A stretch of 64,000 bases of DNA from Diphasiastrum complanatum (GCA_029204225.1 CM055111.1:42350815-42414814), one strand, 5' to 3'; positions 11,723 through 22,616 are shown, numbered from the stretch's first letter. The notes: generated by a model not told the origin, from the letters alone. A program made the numbers and translations.

Positions 11723-12554
11723 TGTGGAAAAAGTACAAAAAGGACCAAGAGTGGATCTTAATATGATCCTCAAGAGGGATTGGTTGTCAGATTACTTGAT
11801 CTATCAATCTACTTGAGATTAAGATCAATCTAGATCAATTCTAGACACAAAATCCTAACAAGAACAATCATTAATTGAAGGTAGGTGTACTTTCTGGTTT
11901 TCCACGTGTGAAACCCTGTTTGAGTACGGACTCCAACCTGAAAATCAAGTACACATTGATAGCACCTCAAAACAATCAAAACAAATGTAGACAAATGGAG
12001 AGAATCACTCAAAATTGCTTCCAAAACCAAGATTGGTGTCTCACAATGATTATGGCCAAATGTGGCTCTATATATACAATAAGTGGGATCTCGTGGTACT
12101 GATCATCCCTCTGATCCCACATGTGCGAAGGTGCTTTGTCATATGATGATTCATCATGCAAAACTGACACTTGGACAAAACCTTCTATTTTGAGCACTTT
12201 TGGTCCATTTTCCTTCTATATGGAGATCTACTTGGAAATCTTCTAGAAGTCAAAATTCGTCTACTTCAGCTTATTCCACACATGTGAGCTGTCCTCTACA
12301 CATGGGATGTGACACCTAACCAAAGGATGTGGCTCATGCAATCAATAGATTGGTGCCATGGCTCATATGTCTAGAAAACTAGTTTTTGGCCTTTTTAGCC
12401 ACTAGAACTTGAATTAAATCATATGTACAACCTATATGATTATGGTACATGACAAGTACACTATCTTCACACGTGGGAACAGACTCCACACATGTGTAAT
12501 CATCCTATATACAAGATTTTTGGCCTCTACAAGCTTATTTTTGCATTTTTCACA
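11723..12554 (-). repeat. 5' LTR of Copia A copy 1
   Basis: Partner of 6312-7144, 832 bp. It carries the probable promoter TATA (TATATATA at about 12070-12077 on the minus strand). Differences from the 3' LTR are scattered and mostly C/T or G/A changes, consistent with decay at methylated cytosines. Confidence 0.93.
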
Positions 12555-12882
12555 CTTTTACCAAATGTCCTAGTTCTAACTAGAAATGTACAAATCATCA
12601 TGCATGTGCCCATTTCACTTTGTGCACGCCTTGCATGTCACTGTGGATCACTTACAATTAATGCATGTGAAATGCCACAAGTTTCTACTAGCATATTTTT
12701 GCTAATTCTAAGTTTACAATCTATATGCAAGTTGTAATCATCAAACTAGATATGACAAATTCATAAAGCTCGAGTTCTATCTAGGCCAAACTTGGCATAT
12801 GCATTTATGAAATAACATACTTGAATGGTACAATGTTTGTAGCAAGCCTAAAGTCAAGATGGATTATTTTTCCATTTCAACA
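12555..12882. repeat. Right half of the interrupted repeat, including the right CTTTT duplication
   Basis: Begins with CTTTT (12555-12559), the right target-site duplication. It continues as a close match to about 14104-14424, through CCTAGTTCTAACTAGAAATG and GATGGATTATTTTTCCATTT. Similarity ends after CCATTTCAACA. Confidence 0.85.
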
Positions 12883-13067
12883 AAGATGACCTCAAATCGG
12901 ATTTTGAAGTTAAAATACCTATAAACCAAATTCCATTACATCCCTCTTCACTACATTACATAAAAAATTGGAGGTGCTAATCATAGATTATGTCTAGATA
13001 GCAATCAACGCTTGAATTGCATCAAAATCTATGATCTTAGCATGATTTATAGCTCATTTCTTAGAAT
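12883..13067. other. Probable retroelement leader sequence
   Basis: No open frame. It lies just downstream, in minus orientation, of the primer site at 13068-13080, so it is likely part of the untranslated leader of an old minus-strand Copia element. Confidence 0.35.
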
Positions 13068-13080
13068 GGCTCTGATGCCA
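13068..13080 (-). promoter_or_regulatory. Variant iMet primer binding site of a second LTR element
   Basis: The minus strand reads TGGCATCAGAGCC, one base from the usual TGGTATCAGAGCC. On the plus strand it is followed directly by TGTTCAAAATGC, which would be an LTR terminus. This marks an LTR-leader junction of an older minus-strand element. Confidence 0.6.
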
Positions 13081-13155
13081 TGTTCAAAATGCAATAAAAT
13101 AAGTCCAATTGATCCTAGAAATGATGGAGAAAGCACCTCATTAAGATCCAATAGC
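13081..13155 (-). repeat. Truncated LTR end
   Basis: Only about 75-95 bp of LTR-like sequence beginning TGTTCAAAATGC follows the primer site. After it the sequence switches to the 3' end of an unrelated plus-strand Copia pol. The rest of this LTR is missing. Confidence 0.4.
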
Positions 13156-13290
13156 TAGAGCACAAATCAAACAAGTCATTGCAAAGGAGGTGAAGCTTCA
13201 ACATGTGTCTTCAAGGGAATGTGTAGTTAATATCTTCACCAAAGCATTGGGAAAGGACTTGTTCATGAAGCATAGGACTCACTTGGAGTG
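13156..13290 (+). pseudogene. Copia RNase H C-terminal fragment
   Basis: Translating the plus strand gives EVKLQHVSSRECVV, NIFTKALGKD and MKHRTHLE, the C-terminal tail of a Copia RNase H domain. It stops about 15 bases before an LTR at 13306, as expected for the 3' end of pol next to a 3' LTR. The upstream part of pol is absent. Confidence 0.75.
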
Positions 13291-13305
13291 TTATCAAAGT
13301 CTATG

Positions 13306-13772
13306 TGTTATGGCCATATTCGGTTAAGGACCTGGAATAGTCCTGATATGGTAGATTGGCCCTCCGGTATTTGAGATTGTTGGTCACGCTGTGATTTAAT
13401 TCCATGTCAAGGCCTGTTTGTGACTAATTACCTTGAGAGGACCCAGACACTCTAATTGAGACATATGGAGTATTGCATGTTTGTGTGACAAATATAGGCA
13501 GGAGGACTGCATGAAGAGATGAGACCTATTTATAGTTGATCTGCATGATTTCATGCACATGACTCTACTCTCCGATATAATGAGGTAGGGATTCTCCCAT
13601 CGACATATTGGGTTTAGGTTACCAGTTCCTCTCTTCTCCTCTTGCTTCACATGGCATGGCTTGGGGGCTAGATCCAGTTTGATCTAGGATTGGTTGGGCG
13701 GTTTGGCTCCATAGTTTCTCCAATTGTATTCTCCTATCCTCATCTTAGGACTTATCCCTTGGGGTCTTTACA
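13306..13772 (+). repeat. LTR of Copia family B, plus orientation
   Basis: About 467 bp from TGTTATGGCC to TCTTTACA, matching 18674-19137 in inverted orientation along almost its entire length. It is preceded by a pol 3' end and also followed by a primer site. It therefore looks like the shared middle LTR of a tandem arrangement or a product of LTR-LTR recombination. Confidence 0.88.
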
Positions 13773-13773
13773 T

Positions 13774-13786
13774 TGGTATCAGAGCC
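13774..13786 (+). promoter_or_regulatory. iMet primer binding site, family B
   Basis: TGGTATCAGAGCC lies one base beyond the LTR end, the normal Copia position. Confidence 0.88.
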
Positions 13787-13984
13787 CGTCTAAGATGCGG
13801 TCTTGGATAGGAGTTGGAGGCAAGCTCTACATGGGATTAGAAGATTGAAGCAATAGGATTAGCGTCCCGGTTTGGAGTGCGGGTTTCTCAAGGAAAGTTT
13901 TGAATTGAATTTGCTAATTCATGGAGCTTTTCAAAGTTTGTGGTAGAGTGTCCTTCTATGCATATAATTTTGACAAAGATATAT
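13787..13984 (+). other. Truncated leader of Copia family B
   Basis: Resembles, with indels, the sequence next to the inverted copy (18450-18660), sharing AAGATGCGG and GGTAGAGTGYCCTTCTA. It ends abruptly where the 13985 repeat begins, so the element was truncated here. Confidence 0.5.
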
Positions 13985-14424
13985 AGAGTTTGAGGTAGCT
14001 CGAGGTAGAACCACATCCATCCATCATTTGATGACATCTAAAGTGAAAACTAGAGTCTATGTGACATTTGTCATATCTCATGCATGAATTTTTACCTACT
14101 TTTTTCAAGTGTCCTAGTTCTAACTAGAAATGTACAAATCATCATGCATATGTCCATTTCACTTTGTGCATGCCTTGCATGTCACTATGGATCACTTACA
14201 ATTAATGCATGTGAATTGCCACGAGTTTCTACTAGCATATTTTTGCTAATTTTAAGTCTACAATCTATATGCAAGCTGTAATCATCAAACTAGATATGTC
14301 AAATCCATATATCTCGAGTTTTATCTAGGCCAATTTTGGCATTTGCATTTATGAACAACATACTTGCATGGTACAATGTTTGTAGCAAGCCTAAAGTCAA
14401 GATGGATTATTTTTCCATTTCAAC
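13985..14424. repeat. Paralogous, unoccupied copy of the Copia A insertion site
   Basis: Matches 6193-6311 and then 12555-12882 continuously. At the point that corresponds to the Copia insertion, this copy reads straight through (CTACTTTTTTCAAGTGTCC) without an element or a duplicated CTTTT. It is therefore a natural empty-site control within the same window. Confidence 0.88.
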
Positions 14425-15775
14425 AACAAAATCAAGCTAATCCACCAATCTTGCAAATGTAGAAAAATCAGCATTCACACACAAAATAGAATGCAAACTC
14501 TAATAGAACTTGATCAAACATGAATCAAAACATAAATAGAAGCTATTGTCCGTATAGAAACAATACCCTACTGTATATCACACGTGTGAACATGTAAATA
14601 GCAAAATATTGATCTCTACACATAGAATTGCAAGATATCACAAGTATAGTGCACCAATGGATAGTAGAACCCAAGAGAACCATGTATATGCATGAAATGA
14701 GATAGAGAAGAGAGATCTACTTCTCCATGCGTTACATCCTTTTATAATAGGTTGAAACCCTATTTGGCCACTTGGCTTTCTCTCCAAAATGTAAACCCTA
14801 CTATTTTTGGGATTAGATTCAATGTACACGATCACTTTGGTGAATGCCAAAGTTTAAAATCTGTGTACAACTGTAGAGGCCTACAATGAAAACCCTTAAC
14901 CAATTAGAGCCTATCCTAACTTGAAGGTTCTACATTCTCCTAGGTGGAAGTTGTAGCATAGCCCGTGTCACACAACGAACAAACGCAGTTTGGGAGCGGT
15001 CTACAAGGAAGTTATGCTGGGATCTATATTTGTACCTTATTTGATGACAAAGTCCGAACATTGAATCCAGTCAACAAGCATGTCAGTTTCTTATGTTGGT
15101 AATGTTGGTTGTTTGTTATCTTGACCAAATACATTGCATAGTTTAGGGTTTGTGAATGTAGAGTGATACAATGTTTAGGTCATGTATGAATCATTTTTGA
15201 CAATGTTCAATGTTGCTATTACGATTGTATTAGTTTTTATCCCATGATGTTGTTTATGTTCTTGCATATGCTAAAGTTTTGCTAAACTGTTAAATACAAG
15301 TGTTTTTGACAATGTTCAATCTTGCATAGTTTGGTTGACATAGTTTATGTTCTTGCAGATAGTGAAGATTGTCATCAATCACAAAACGTTTGTGGGAGAT
15401 TTGATGGAACTGTTCCGTTTTGGTGATGAGGTGTACTGTAGCACTATTGTGTGGCTGATTATGATTTTCACGGAGTTCTATCACATCCAACAAAGGGGTG
15501 GTCATTTTTATCCCCGAAAAAAATCGATTGTTGTTAGATGTACATATGTTAGTTAATAATGTCAGAGATGTTTATGAGAATGTCTATGTTGTAAATGTTA
15601 GTGCCTTAGAGGCAATGTTAGATAGCTTGGTGTACTCCCAAGTTTTATTATGTGATCTGTCAGATGGTTTGTTGTCCATGTACTAAAAAAAATTATGAAT
15701 TTGCTGTTGCATTATGTTTTTTTCAGTTCAATTGGCATACATACGAGAGGCTTTTCTGATATACGCACTCTCACG
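14425..15775. other. No convincing gene; LTR-like promoter at about 14731
   Basis: A strong minus-strand TATA (TATAAAAGG, about 14731-14740) suggests part of a minus-strand LTR or leader. Short plus-strand frames at 15347-15686 have no recognisable motif, and the overlapping frames fit no single coding model. Confidence 0.35.
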
Positions 15776-15830
15776 AATACACACACATACATAAACACAT
15801 GCACTCATGCACATACACACACATATACGA
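15776..15830. repeat. CA-rich microsatellite
   Basis: Interrupted ACACAC and ATACACAC repeats. The ORF spanning it owes its His/Thr-rich content to the repeat. Confidence 0.75.
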
Positions 15831-15865
15831 CCATCGACTTTCCTCCTAAACCATCGGTCGTCACC

Positions 15866-16163
15866 CAGATCGTCGGCCAATGATGGGCATACCCACTAGT
15901 ATATATATCTATATAGTATAAAACTATTTTTGCGAGAGAATATGTGAGGTGCCGTAAAAAATGTCACGCTTTTGCAAAAGGAAAAGCTAAATAGGTTTTA
16001 AACAAAGCTTTTGCCGGCACAAATGTCCCGCTTTGTCGGCAAAAAAAGTCATGCATTAGCAAAAGGAAACGCTAAATAGGTTTAAAAAAATGGTAAAAAA
16101 ACATAGCTTCCAAAAATATAAACACTTTTTGTGGGTAAGTGCCCATTGTTCGTCATCGACGGA
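15866..16163. repeat. Possible small inverted-repeat element with internal duplication
   Basis: The left end (CGTCGGCCAATGATGGGCA) and the reverse complement of the right end (CGTCGATGACGAACAATGGGCA) are similar. Inside, a segment containing GCAAAAGGAAAAGCTAAATAGG near 15970 recurs near 16055. This could be a miniature inverted-repeat element, but the terminal match is short and no clean target duplication is visible. Confidence 0.35.
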
Positions 16164-16172
16164 CACAACCAA

Positions 16173-16175
16173 CTA

Positions 16176-16236
<61 letters not shown>

Positions 16237-16326
16237 CACATGTATATAAATACACACACACATAGACACATATATATATATATATCTGTGCGTGTGCATG
16301 TGCATGTGCGTGTGCGTGTGTATATA

Positions 16327-16361
<35 letters not shown>

Positions 16362-16402
16362 ATATGTATATATATATATGTGTGTGGGTGTGTGTGTGTG
16401 TT
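16173..16402. repeat. Compound (TA)n / (CA)n / (TG)n microsatellite
   Basis: A long TA run, then CA-rich, GTGCAT and TG runs, together about 230 bp. The repetitive HTHTHT and CVCVCV frames read on both strands here are not genes. Such a tract is likely to be unstable in length. Confidence 0.95.
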
Positions 16403-17980
16403 GGCTCTTGCTACATCCAAACTATTTTAAAAAGGTGCACAAGTGAAATTTTACTAAACAGTACTAGTTTGATCTTTTGAATATAATTCACCATAGAATT
16501 TTATTGGAAATGAAATCAGTTATGTAATTTCTATTGTTACGATTTTTCCAATAGAACTGGACTGTTTTTCTTGTTTTATTGACTGGTCTGGCATTACTCC
16601 ATCAATATTGACAAAAACTATCAAAACTCAGAATATAAAATTACATGAATGGACTACCAATAGGATTTCAGAAACTCTTAAACTGTATCTAAACAATATT
16701 CCATCTGATCGGATAAAGAGTTTTGTGATCATTCATTCTATCTGTCCATTTTTGTTTAATGGTTTTACTCTCAATCTTGACGAGTATCTTGCTCAAACGT
16801 TCACTTGACTCATTTCCAATGATTAGTATCATTTAGAAATAAACCAGACAAGTAATCGATTTCAAATTTTAACCAAACCTGAAATCCAACAAAAAAGAAA
16901 AAATTAAGCTTAACTTAGTACCTGGGAAGAACTTAGCTTCCATAATTTAGTCATCAACAACCACAGTACCAAAAAAATAAAATTTTCTAGAACCGGGTAC
17001 CGTCTTGGAAAAAACAACTCATGAGGAACGAATATCTTGCTGTCAATCCTAAATCTGCGAACCCTGATTCATTGACTCACTATTAGAATAGCAAAATATC
17101 TCACCACACCATTTTCTCGACAATGCACCGAAGAATTGATAATTCTATTCTTCATTGTTGGTTTAGGCAGATTATCTCATAAATCTCCTATTCAAAACCA
17201 TTACCGCATGCCAATTAACCAAAATGGAGCTGAGGTTCACCAAGAGACTCTGGGCCATATATTTGTTAAACAATTAACAGCACCTATGGCTGGCTATGCA
17301 TTCATAAAAGAAAATGACATTACATTTTTTTTTTAAAGAACCATGCCAAGGTCAAAACATGCAGCTAGGGCTACTAGGGTTCAAAAGCCCTAAACATAGA
17401 ATTGGCCGCCCCTCTACTTGGTTCAGGAAGAACCCAGCCTCGCGACTCCTGAGAGGAGAGAGAGAGAGATATCAAGCAGGGATTTCGCCATCAACCAAAC
17501 TATCCATTGCTGGAATAATGGTAATCCACCTGCTATCTCGCCTCTGTACCTAACATCCGATGTCAAGCTAAAAAAATGCAATCATCACTCGGCCAACTGA
17601 GATAGCAATTATCAATCAACGACCTAAATCCGTGATTCACAGTTCTGCTGCCACTCAGGATCGCGCCTCCTAGAATGAGATCAATCTACTTCCAGTTGCG
17701 CTACAGCCCCAGATTCCAACATGCTTCACTCACACAACATATGTATGTACTAATCACAAACTCTCATGGGAAAAGAAGTGAAGGTTGCACAATTAAATCT
17801 GCTACCACATGCACCTTTCAACTCAAATCCATAACAATAGAGTGCGCTCAACAGCTCATGAAGCACCAGAAGGAAAATTGAGAAGCTAGATTGCCTTAGT
17901 CGTTTTCTATCTGCAGAACCTTCATGCAAAATCCATTTCTGAGAACCCGACTCCAAATAGCAACTGGCAGTCAAACAACC
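16403..17980. other. No gene supported
   Basis: AT-rich sequence. A 5'-UTR-like minus-strand stretch lies around 17350-17530, with an AACCCTAG-type word, a CT microsatellite and then ATGGCGAAATCC, but its frame soon closes. I do not call a gene. Confidence 0.4.
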
Positions 17981-18120
17981 CTTTGGCAGCACTTCAGAAG
18001 TTTTCTTAATCCTTTTACAGCTCTCAGAATCATCCCTCATGCTACCATCACTTTGGCAGCACTTCAGAAGTTTTCTTAATCCTTTTACAGCTCTCAGAAT
18101 CATCCCTCATGCTACCATCA
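17981..18120. repeat. Perfect tandem duplication, 2 x 70 bp
   Basis: The 70-bp unit starting CTTTGGCAGCACTTCAGAAG at 17981 is repeated without any difference at 18051-18120. A partial third start, CTTTG, follows at 18121. Perfect identity points to a very recent duplication. Confidence 0.93.
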
Positions 18121-18660
18121 CTTTGCAGGAAAAAAGTAGCATTTCCAAGGAAGTGATTGCTCACTGCAACTGTCTTAGCTATCTATTCAGCACAAAAATA
18201 GCTTGACTGCCTTCCATCAAGGTCTTTCAACATGCAGTCATAATCATGTACGTTTAAAAAAAGTTAGCTGTTCATATTATCTAAATGAATTGACTTATAT
18301 CAATCTATCTATGAACCCAACCAAAGAAACACGATTCAGCACATTATGGACTAAAGCATGAAATCAAACTTTAACCAAACAGAATCTAGCAAAGAGACAA
18401 GCATCCAAATCTGGAATAGTAGTTCATTCTACTCGAATTGAAAGCTATCACAAAAGAACAAAATATTATGAAATAAGTCACAAAAATTCTCAGCATCAAT
18501 AATCCAAAATCAACCTTGTAGAAGGGCACTCTACCACAATTTTGGAAAACAAGCTCCAACCAAAATTTTGTGAGTTTTCCAAATTTTATTTTGAGAAAAC
18601 AGCACTCCAATCCAATGTAGAACACATCACCTTTTCCATCCAAGGCCGCATCTTAGCCGG
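18121..18660 (-). other. Leader/internal remnant of Copia family B (minus)
   Basis: Downstream of the minus-strand primer site. The part near 18450-18660 resembles 13787-13984. No gag or pol is readable, so the element body is missing or unrecognisable. Confidence 0.4.
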
Positions 18661-18673
18661 GCTCTGATACCAA
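18661..18673 (-). promoter_or_regulatory. iMet primer binding site, family B (minus)
   Basis: The minus strand reads TTGGTATCAGAGC immediately next to the LTR at 18674. Confidence 0.88.
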
Positions 18674-19137
18674 TGTAAAGACCCTAAAGGACAACCCTTA
18701 AGATGAGGATAGGAGAACACAATAGAAATGACTATGGAGCCAAACCACCCAACCAATCCTAGATCAAACCTGGATCTAGCCCCCAAGCCATGCCATGTGA
18801 AGCAAGAGGAGAAGAGATAACTTGGTAACCTAAACCCAATATGTCGATGGGAGTATATAGATAGTAGAGTCCTGTGCATGAAACCATGCAATCCCCATGC
18901 AAGTCAACTATAAATAGGTCTCATCTCTTCATGCAGTCCTCTTGCCTATATCTGTCACACAGACATGCAATGCTCCAAATGTCTCAATTAGAGTGTCTGG
19001 GTCCTCTCAAGGTTATTAGTCACAAACTGGCCTTGACATGGAATTAAATCACAGCGTAACCAACAATCTTGAATACTGGAGGGCCGGTCTACCATATTAG
19101 GACTATTCCAGGTCCTTAACCAAATATGGCCATGACA
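18674..19137 (-). repeat. LTR of Copia family B, minus orientation
   Basis: 464 bp, TGTAAAGACC to GGCCATGACA on the plus strand, inverted relative to 13306-13772. It abuts, at 19138, a different Copia pol whose upstream portion is missing, so it marks an insertion or recombination point inside that pol gene. Confidence 0.88.
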
Positions 19138-20224
19138 ATTGTGGCTGTGTATGTGGACGACACTCTGATACTCTACAAGAGTGAAAAGCTGATTGCTGAA
19201 GTGAAGAATGATATCTCAAAACATTTTGAGATTGTAGATCTGGGAGAAGCCAGGTGTTACCTTGGCTTGCAGATTCACAAGGACTATGAGGGAGGTAAGT
19301 TGTACCTTCATCAGTCCAGATACACCCAAAAAATCCTAGAAGATTTCGGGATGCTGAATTGCAAAGGAGCGAATACTCCAATGCTTGCAGAAACAATACT
19401 GACAAACGAAAATTGTTTGAAGACTGAAGAAGAGAGAGAATTGATGCAGCTCACACCATACAGGAAACTGATAGGATTGTTGATGTACCTTGCAGATAAC
19501 ACACGCCCTGACATTGCTTATGCAGTGTTCAGGATGAGCCAATTCTGCACGAATCCAGGCTGCTCGACACATTGAAAGATTGTAAAATGAATTTTGCAAT
19601 ATTTTTCAATCAACAAAAGATTTTGGTTTGCGTTATTGTCGCGATGCAGACTTTCAGATGCTTTCCTACAATGATGCTAAGTGGGCATCCCTCAAGGACG
19701 ACTGCAAAAGTGTCTCAGGAGGATGTACCATCACGTTAGGTGCAGCAATTCTCTGGGTCAACAAGAAGCAGGCCATTGTAGCTCAGTCGTCCTACGAAGC
19801 AAAGTACGTTGCAGCAACAAAGATGGCCAATGAGATAATTTGGCTCAAACAGTTCCTTGACAAACTGGGTGAAATGAGGAACACATCTGCAATACATCTA
19901 AAAAAAGACCTTGTTTTTCACTCAAGGACGAAACACATTGCGATCAGGTACCACTTGATAAGGGATCTGATTGACAAGAAGATGTTGCAGACTACCTTCA
20001 TTGGAACAAAGGAGATGGTAGCTGACATTTTCACAAAGGCCTTAAACAAAGGTCTATTCGAGAGACAGAGGAGCAGTCTTGGAGTCATCAAGCTATCATG
20101 CTTTGAGAGGGAGCTGAAGAAACAAAATGTTTCTAGTGCCAAAGACTTGCTGGCTCTTCACTCAGATTTTGACAGAAAAGACACAAGAAACGAAATTGTT
20201 CGTGAACAATTTTGCAACATATGA
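19138..20224 (+). pseudogene. Copia RT C-terminal half and RNase H
   Basis: Begins within reverse transcriptase at the YVDD catalytic motif (VAVYVDDTLIL), then LGLQIHKD, TPYRKLIG and TRPDIAYAV. Near 19570 the frame breaks. Coding resumes in a second frame (19628-20224) with RNase H: SYNDAKWAS, the AQSSYEAKYVA region, HSRTKHIAIRYH and VADIFTKALNK. Everything upstream of YVDD is absent, cut by the family B LTR. It is a dead 5'-truncated Copia fragment, different in sequence from families A and B. Confidence 0.9.
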
Positions 20225-20969
20225 CATGAAATTGTTTCGTGAGACAAAATCACTCTTGCTCCATAAAAGCCCAAGAAGATCAGCCAAGTACCATGGGGTA
20301 CAAATATTTGATCAGATATCATGACATTAGCAGAAGTACTCTAGATCATGGCTAATCTGCCACTCTTGTAATTCACGATTAGTTGTAGATGTTTAATCTT
20401 TTTAATTTGTAAGTTACACGACGCGACACGAAAACGTTCGCGAACTATATACTTTTTGTTTAATGCATAATAAAGTAAGCAAAAAAAAAAGTCAGAATTA
20501 GACGAAAAATATAGAATACATGTCCGTCTGCATGCGAGACAATTTTGTGGAGGATCTGTAGATCTAGAAGTCCGCTAGTAAGCGAGACACGATTCGTGAA
20601 AAAATTGTATTTCTCTCACGCCAATGCACTGTGTGGATCTGTCGCACAATGCTTGCAGAATCAAGAAGATCAATAGATAATATTGTAGTTGTTATGCACA
20701 TATTATTTTGTATGATTGTATGACCTCAAATGTATTTTTGTCTGTTATAATTCGTACATCTGATTCACTTGTTTATTCAATTTTGCACATTGGTTTGATA
20801 TTGTTGAATGCTATATTAATCTATTAACGTAGATCAACAGTGTTTGTCTACACTCTAAAGGATTGTAGGAATGATATAGCTGGCAGTGACCATCAATCAT
20901 ATATGAATTTTGACAAACTAATCTTATTCGCGAATCCTTTCGCTTCCGCGATCACTTGGCTATAAGTGT
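20225..20969. other. 3' flank of the Copia fragment, no gene
   Basis: Probably the 3' untranslated region and possibly an LTR of the preceding Copia. No paired LTR is recognisable in the window. Confidence 0.35.
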
Positions 20970-21205
20970 AAATCAATTTCAGAACTCACTTAAGTTTCGT
21001 TTCGTTTCGTTTCGTTACAGAGCCTGATTGATCTTTCGCGAATGCTTGTGTTTCATTTTGTTTTGTGTTGTTTCACGATCTCTATGCTTCCAACATGAAT
21101 CAATGTCGGAGCTCGTTTAAGTTTTGCTTCACTTCGTTTCGTTTCGTTTTCGTCTAGATTTTGTCTCGTTTCGTTTCGTTGTGTTACAGAGCCTGATTGA
21201 TTCAA
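20970..21205. repeat. Duplicated segment with (TTTCG)n arrays
   Basis: Two related segments, about 20970-21035 and 21100-21205. Each runs from an ATCAATKTCRGARCTC word through several TTTCG pentamers to TTACAGAGCCTGATTGAT. The pentamer count differs between the two, as expected for slippage. Confidence 0.75.
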
Positions 21206-21620
21206 CACGAATTATTCTCGAACAGAAATAATTTGAATTTTGCAAAATTGTTCACGAATTGTTCGAGATTTTTATCAGTTTGTCACCAGAGTTCTAGCTG
21301 AAATTTGTATTTTTTGCATTATCTGATTGGCTATTGAAGTTCCATTAGGATCACTATCTTGACCGTCAAGATAATTTTGGGTCAAGTTGTGTTTCCCAAC
21401 TTAGGAACTCTACAAAAGCTAAGTTTAAAATATTTTATTTAAATTATTGTGCTCACCAATCAAAACAGATTCCAAGAAAAAAAATCCACACAAACCAGCC
21501 AATTTTTTTTTCAAAATTAATCCTAAAATGTAGTTTTAACACTAACATGCCAATACAATATGCTTAAATGCAAGCTAGCATCCATCCCGGATCAAAAACA
21601 TGCTGAAAATGAAAAAAAAA
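21206..21620. other. AT-rich spacer, no gene seen
   Basis: No recognisable coding or repeat structure. By orientation it may be the leader of the minus-strand Gypsy element whose primer site is at 21621-21650. Confidence 0.35.
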
Positions 21621-21650
21621 TGGCGTAGCTCCCCAACAATGGCGCCAAAA
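21621..21650 (-). promoter_or_regulatory. Gypsy-type primer binding site
   Basis: The minus strand reads TTTTGGCGCCATTGTTGGGG. This closely resembles the TGGCGCCGTTGCCGGGGA primer site of plant Gypsy elements, as I recall it. It directly follows an LTR-like terminus at 21652. Confidence 0.7.
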
Positions 21651-21651
21651 T

Positions 21652-22000
21652 TGTAGCGGGTATTTCTTATCCACCTTCAACTCTAGATCCAAGCTCATTT
21701 AAGCATCAAAAGACTAAGAGGATTAACTTGTTGTCACGCGGAGATTCGTTTCCACGGGAGCGATAGCATAGTTCAGATTGAAGCACATACTTATGATTTC
21801 ACAATTAACATTACAATCCATTAACACTAAATCCAACTAAAGATCAAGCTTATTTTTCTCTCTCCCTTTTCTCTCACAAAAAGTATAATAAAGATCAATC
21901 CCAACAATTAGCAAATCCAACAAATATAAAATCCAATTAAAACATGAGAGATGAGAAAGGAAAGAAAAGCAAGGACATCTGATTTCAATTCGAAAGAGGT
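21652..22000 (-). repeat. 5' LTR part of a Gypsy-like element
   Basis: Begins TGTAGCGGGTATTTC beside the primer site and matches 23934 to about 24300, including GTTGTCACGCG and GAGCGATAGYATAGTTCAGAT. The match fades after about 22000, so the outer end is degenerate or truncated. Confidence 0.6.
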
Positions 22001-22204
22001 TCCACCTGTCGGAATTCGATGCTCAGCCTCAAATCCATTCATTAATGAGCATCGTGAAAGCTGTACAAAACCCAGAAAAAAAAGGCTTGAATTTCTGAAC
22101 AAAAGATCAAAAAATTCAAGATCAAATTTTTTGATATTGGATCGACTCGAAAAATTTTATATTTTTTGAGTCAGTGTATATTTTTGAGTCATTGTATAAA
22201 TTTT

Positions 22205-22616
22205 TGATACTTGTAAATTTTGATACTGTCCGACCCAACGACTTCGCGTTAACAATCTGTCTGCTTTGTACATTCAAGGACGGTTGTAATAAATAAGACA
22301 GATATCATTTAATGCTAATTAGATATTTAGAAAGAAGAAGATATTTTGTAATAGACATATAAGCTGTGGATAGGAAGTTAGTAAAGACATAATTTTCATA
22401 AAAAAACTTCTTCTGATTATTTGAGTTTTCTGTAGCCAGTGTTATCACGTTCAATGACTGTAAGCTGAAGTTATCACTTCAAGCATTGAACTCACTGTTT
22501 CGATATTAATCAGAGTGCAAATTCTTAGTCTCACTACTGTATTGTTTCATTAAGCATTCGTCTGAATCATTCAATCTGAATATTCTATTGTTGTCTGTTG
22601 TGCTTACGATCCTACA
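22205..22616 (+). repeat. LTR of Copia family D, plus orientation (approximate left end)
   Basis: The reverse complement of the LTR at 34591-35273 aligns here: shared words include TTTGTACAT, CTGTAGCCAG, GCTGAAGTTATCA, ATCAGAGTGCA and GTCTCACTACTGTATTGTT. It ends at CCTACA, the counterpart of the other copy's end. Only the right part is well conserved. Confidence 0.7.

Larger units (their letters stand above)
6312..12554 (-). mobile_element. Nearly complete Ty1/Copia LTR retrotransposon (family A, copy 1)
   Basis: About 6.2 kb, transcribed on the minus strand. Both LTRs (833 and 832 bp) begin TGTG and end CACA, flanked by matching 5-bp duplications. An iMet-type primer site follows the 5' LTR and a polypurine tract precedes the 3' LTR. 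The internal region encodes gag, zinc knuckle, protease, integrase, reverse transcriptase and RNase H in Copia order. By eye the two LTRs differ at about twenty positions, mostly transitions, so the insertion is moderately young. The only coding lesion I see is a one-base frameshift near 9051-9062. A second, more damaged copy lies at 58430-61072 and a scrap at 23766-23933. Confidence 0.95.

Noticed and set aside
15290-15690. Small plus-strand gene around 15347-15686
   Set aside because: Frames overlap with different readings, no motif, no splice model, and it lies between repeats. I leave it as unassigned.
16082-16480. Open frames rich in HTHT, CVCV and Arg-His
   Set aside because: They translate the TA/CA/TG microsatellite in several frames and on both strands; no gene is needed to explain them.
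17335-17600. First exon of a minus-strand gene starting ATGGCGAAATCC
   Set aside because: The 5'-UTR-like context is suggestive, but the frame closes after about 20 codons and no supported donor site or downstream exon was found.
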